From: Exiguobacterium sp.
Lineage (GTDB): Bacteria > Bacillota > Bacilli > Exiguobacteriales > Exiguobacteriaceae
Assembly (NCBI RefSeq): GCF_020832205.1
Contig: NZ_JAFIFD010000038.1
Coordinates: 1-64,000, forward strand
Length of the DNA stretch: 64,000 bases
Direction of reading: 5' to 3'
The position numbers were made by a program, and so were the translations under genes. Of this stretch, positions 62,035-64,000 are shown in pieces. The notes below the pieces were generated by a model. The model ran no database searches and was not told where the DNA came from. It saw only the letters and a list, made by a program, of their open reading frames with translations. Within the stretch, counting starts at the first letter, position 1. Every line of letters starts with the position of its first letter.

Positions 62035-62857
62035 AGGATTGTGTTGCTAATTTTTTACGGTAGCCGGTATGGTTCGTCGGTCCGACATATTGGTTGAGGC
62101 GGAACGAGTGGCGAACCGCTTCCGTGATGAACGCTTTTCCGATTTCGATCGCTTCGTCGACGGAATGTCCGTTCGCGAGTGATGCGGCGATCGCAGAAGA
62201 GAACGTGCAGCCGCCGCCATGTGTGAAGGCCGGCTCGATTTTTTCGCTCTCGAGGAGGCGATATTCGTTTCCGTCATACAGCACATCAAATGCCGTATCA
62301 AAACCGAGCTTGCCACCGACTTTGACGATGACGATGTCCGCGCCGAGCTCATGGATTAACCGGGCCGCTTCTTTGATCTCATCCATCGTTGACGGTGTCT
62401 TATCGAGACCGGCGAGCATGCGTGCCTCGAACAAGTTCGGTGTGATGATTTTCGCGACCGGGACGAGGTGCTTGCGCATAGCGATGGCGACGTCCGGGTT
62501 GAGGATCTCATCGGCGCCTTTACACGCCATGACCGGATCGACGACGGCGTTTTCGATGCCGTACTCTTTAATTTTACGAGCTGCCAGTTCGATAATCTCA
62601 GGCGTCGGGAGCATACCTGTCTTAACGGCGTCGACACCGATTCCGGCGAGCACGGTGTCAATTTGCTTCTCGATCAACGTCGTATCGATTGGAAATACTT
62701 CATGATGCCAGGCGTTGTGCGGATCTTGGGCCACGATGACCGTGAGGGCCGTCATACCGTACACACCGAGCTCTTCCATCGTTTTCAAGTCAGCTTGAAT
62801 GCCAGCACCGCCGCTCGTATCCGATCCGGCGATCGTTAATGCTTTTTTCATCGTCAT
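62033..62857 (-). CDS. pdxK: Pyridoxal kinase PdxK (ThiD-like)
   Basis: 274 residues. ALTIAGSDTSGGAGIQADLKT and YGMTALTVIVAQDPHNAWHH are typical of the Bacillus PdxK/YwdB branch, which resembles ThiD but phosphorylates pyridoxal, pyridoxine and HMP. THGGGCTFSSAIAASL is the catalytic anion hole. AAAGGGGA lies about 11 bases before ATG 62857. First gene of a possible pdxK-yojF-bshB2 transcript. Confidence 0.92.
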   Translation of the reverse strand: MTMKKALTIAGSDTSGGAGIQADLKTMEELGVYGMTALTVIVAQDPHNAWHHEVFPIDTTLIEKQIDTVLAGIGVDAVKTGMLPTPEIIELAARKIKEYGIENAVVDPVMACKGADEILNPDVAIAMRKHLVPVAKIITPNLFEARMLAGLDKTPSTMDEIKEAARLIHELGADIVIVKVGGKLGFDTAFDVLYDGNEYRLLESEKIEPAFTHGGGCTFSSAIAASLANGHSVDEAIEIGKAFITEAVRHSFRLNQYVGPTNHTGYRKKLATQS

Positions 62858-62893
62858 AGTCGTTCAATCCCCTTTGTCTGTTTGGATAGTTTC

Positions 62894-62922
62894 ACTATAA
62901 CGACTTTTTGGCGTTACGACAA
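62894..62922 (-). promoter_or_regulatory. Promoter of pdxK
   Basis: Minus strand TTGTCG (62922-62917), 17-bp spacer, TATAGT (62899-62894). Confidence 0.7.
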
Positions 62923-63045
62923 ATCCCATGACCAGGAAAGGTTCTCCTCAACTTTTCATTATAAGATGGCAGGATTTCAATCATATTTGGGGAATAGTAA
63001 TGAATAGGGTGTAGACCACTTTCAATTGGGCAGGAGGAAAATCGC

Positions 63046-63681
63046 ATGTTAGTGCACAGCTTATGCATTCCGAAGAAAGACGTCGTGACCATCAGTGAAA
63101 AAGCGACGTTACGGGAAGCGCTCGACACGCTTGAGAAAACAGGATACCGTTGCGTCCCTGTTCTCGACGAGACAGGAACGTTTTTCCGCGGTAACATTTA
63201 TAAAATGCACATTTATCGTCACGGTATGAACGAGGGGAGCCTAGACGATAACGTCATGACGCTCATTAAGAACACGCAAAAGTACGTCCACGAGTCGGAC
63301 GGCTTTTTCCAAGTGTTCTTCTCGATCAAAGAATTACCGTACATCGCCGTGTTAAAAGACGAAAGCAATGAATTTTACGGCATCTTGCCGCACGGCAAAA
63401 TGCTCGGTATGCTCGAAGAGGCGTGGAGCCGGGACACGGGAAGTTACGTCGTCACGATCGCTTTGAGCGAACAGGCGGGGGCGCTTGAAAAAATCACGAA
63501 AATCGTCAGCCGGTACTCATCGATCGCGAGTCTCATGACGCTCGATGCGAAGAGTAAAGTACTGCGACGTGTGTTGATCACGCTGCCGCCGGACTGTGAC
63601 GAACCGAAAAAAGACAAGATTGTCGCGAAGCTCGAACAAAAAGGGTTCCGCGTCGTCGAAGTCGAGAACTTGAACAACTGA
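63046..63681 (+). CDS. CBS-ACT domain protein (CbpA-like)
   Basis: 211 residues. Two CBS motifs in residues 1-125 (VVTISEKATLREALDTLEKT; ELPYIAVLKDESNEFYGILP) and an ACT domain at about 137-207 (YVVTIALSEQAGALEKITKI). This layout matches CbpA of Listeria, a cyclic di-AMP-binding protein. GGCAGGAGGA precedes ATG 63046. Probably a cytoplasmic nucleotide or amino-acid sensor. Confidence 0.85.
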   Translation: MLVHSLCIPKKDVVTISEKATLREALDTLEKTGYRCVPVLDETGTFFRGNIYKMHIYRHGMNEGSLDDNVMTLIKNTQKYVHESDGFFQVFFSIKELPYIAVLKDESNEFYGILPHGKMLGMLEEAWSRDTGSYVVTIALSEQAGALEKITKIVSRYSSIASLMTLDAKSKVLRRVLITLPPDCDEPKKDKIVAKLEQKGFRVVEVENLNN

Positions 63682-63685
63682 TAGG

Positions 63686-63717
63686 AAAAGCCCTTCCTCG
63701 AGCGAGGAAGGGCTTTT
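63686..63717. terminator. Bidirectional terminator
   Basis: 14-bp perfect stem 63686-63699/63704-63717 (AAAAGCCCTTCCTC), loop GAGC; touches the stop of the GNAT gene. Confidence 0.9.
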
Positions 63718-64000
63718 CTACGTCAATCGTTTCTCCATCCGGATGTCTGCCCAAAGTCGTCCATCCCAATAGGTGAACGCCTCAATCCGGGCAATCTCTT
63801 CGTAGCCGAGTTTCTCGTAAAGGCGGTGCGCCGCTTCATTGAAGGCGAACACACCGAGTTCGATGCGTGGGGTTCCTTGATGCCGGAGCCGATCTTCAAG
63901 CAGACGCAACGCGTTCGTGCCGACGCCTTTGCCGCGCCCGTGCGTCTCGCCGATGACGATTCCGAGCCAGGCGCTGCCTGGTTCTTGACGATACAAGTGC
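63718..64000 (-). CDS. GNAT-family acetyltransferase (5' part outside window)
   Basis: At least 94 residues visible at the C-terminal side; the start is beyond the right edge. HGRGKGVGTNALRLLEDRL is the acetyl-CoA loop, RIELGVFAFNEAAHRLYEKLGY the beta5/alpha4 segment that marks GNATs, RimJ/RimL-like. Ends in WADIRMEKRLT. Confidence 0.85.
   Translation of the reverse strand, partial: HLYRQEPGSAWLGIVIGETHGRGKGVGTNALRLLEDRLRHQGTPRIELGVFAFNEAAHRLYEKLGYEEIARIEAFTYWDGRLWADIRMEKRLT

Overview
The window reads as chromosome of a low-to-mid GC Firmicute of the order Bacillales, most likely Exiguobacterium. Reasons: the mix of bacillithiol (bshB2 with its yojF partner), lutABC lactate oxidation, queCDEF queuosine synthesis, PdxK-type pyridoxal kinase, PpaC, an ABC-F protein and a SwrC-like RND exporter; strong AGGAGG ribosome sites; frequent TTG/GTG starts; and about half G+C. 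The genus is an inference from gene content. I see no rRNA, tRNA, IS element, prophage or CRISPR array.

Layout. 0-4 kb: TetR-RND efflux operon. 4-7.7 kb: Fur-box-controlled ferric iron ABC transporter. 7.7-10.9 kb: class F sortase, a duplicated MPETG-anchored surface protein and an AraC regulator. 11-15 kb: oligo-1,6-glucosidase, a flavodoxin-like protein, a beta-helix protein. 15-19.5 kb: cold-shock gene with long leader, a general stress protein with a sigma-B-like promoter, DoxX, and a divergent MFS/XRE-TPR pair sharing a repeated operator. 19.5-28.8 kb: S66 peptidase, CatR/CatE-like pair, exonuclease, CNNM/CBS membrane protein, glucose dehydrogenase, orphan histidine kinase, PadR/HAAS pair. 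28.8-33.4 kb: lutABC and a PurBox-flanked NCS2 purine permease. 33.4-40.3 kb: LacI regulator, HesB-like protein, ppaC, ABC-F, small proteins. 40.3-45 kb: guanine-riboswitch xpt-pbuX, then a second NCS2-type permease. 45-52.9 kb: MFS, endo/exonuclease-fold protein, a maltose/glucose PTS IICB under three operators exactly 22 bp apart, TrmH, GNAT, small membrane proteins. 52.9-55.2 kb: queCDEF behind a probable preQ1 riboswitch. 55-64 kb: NhaC antiporter, Nudix, 3-methyladenine glycosylase, PfpI, an MFS gene broken by an early in-frame stop, uppP, pdxK-yojF-bshB2, CBS-ACT protein and a truncated GNAT.

Themes. Three separate purine uptake/salvage loci use two control modes (PurR boxes and a guanine riboswitch). 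Sugar uptake (PTS IICB) and glucosidase are unlinked and seem to have different regulators. Redox and stress functions recur: CatR/CatE, DoxX, bacillithiol, PfpI, general stress protein. Most convergent gene pairs are separated only by a shared bidirectional hairpin, often overlapping the stop codons. The least described unit is the surface-protein/sortase pair at 7.7-10 kb: a sortase fused to a C-terminal FN3-like domain, beside a substrate built of two copies of a helical domain with three conserved histidines each.
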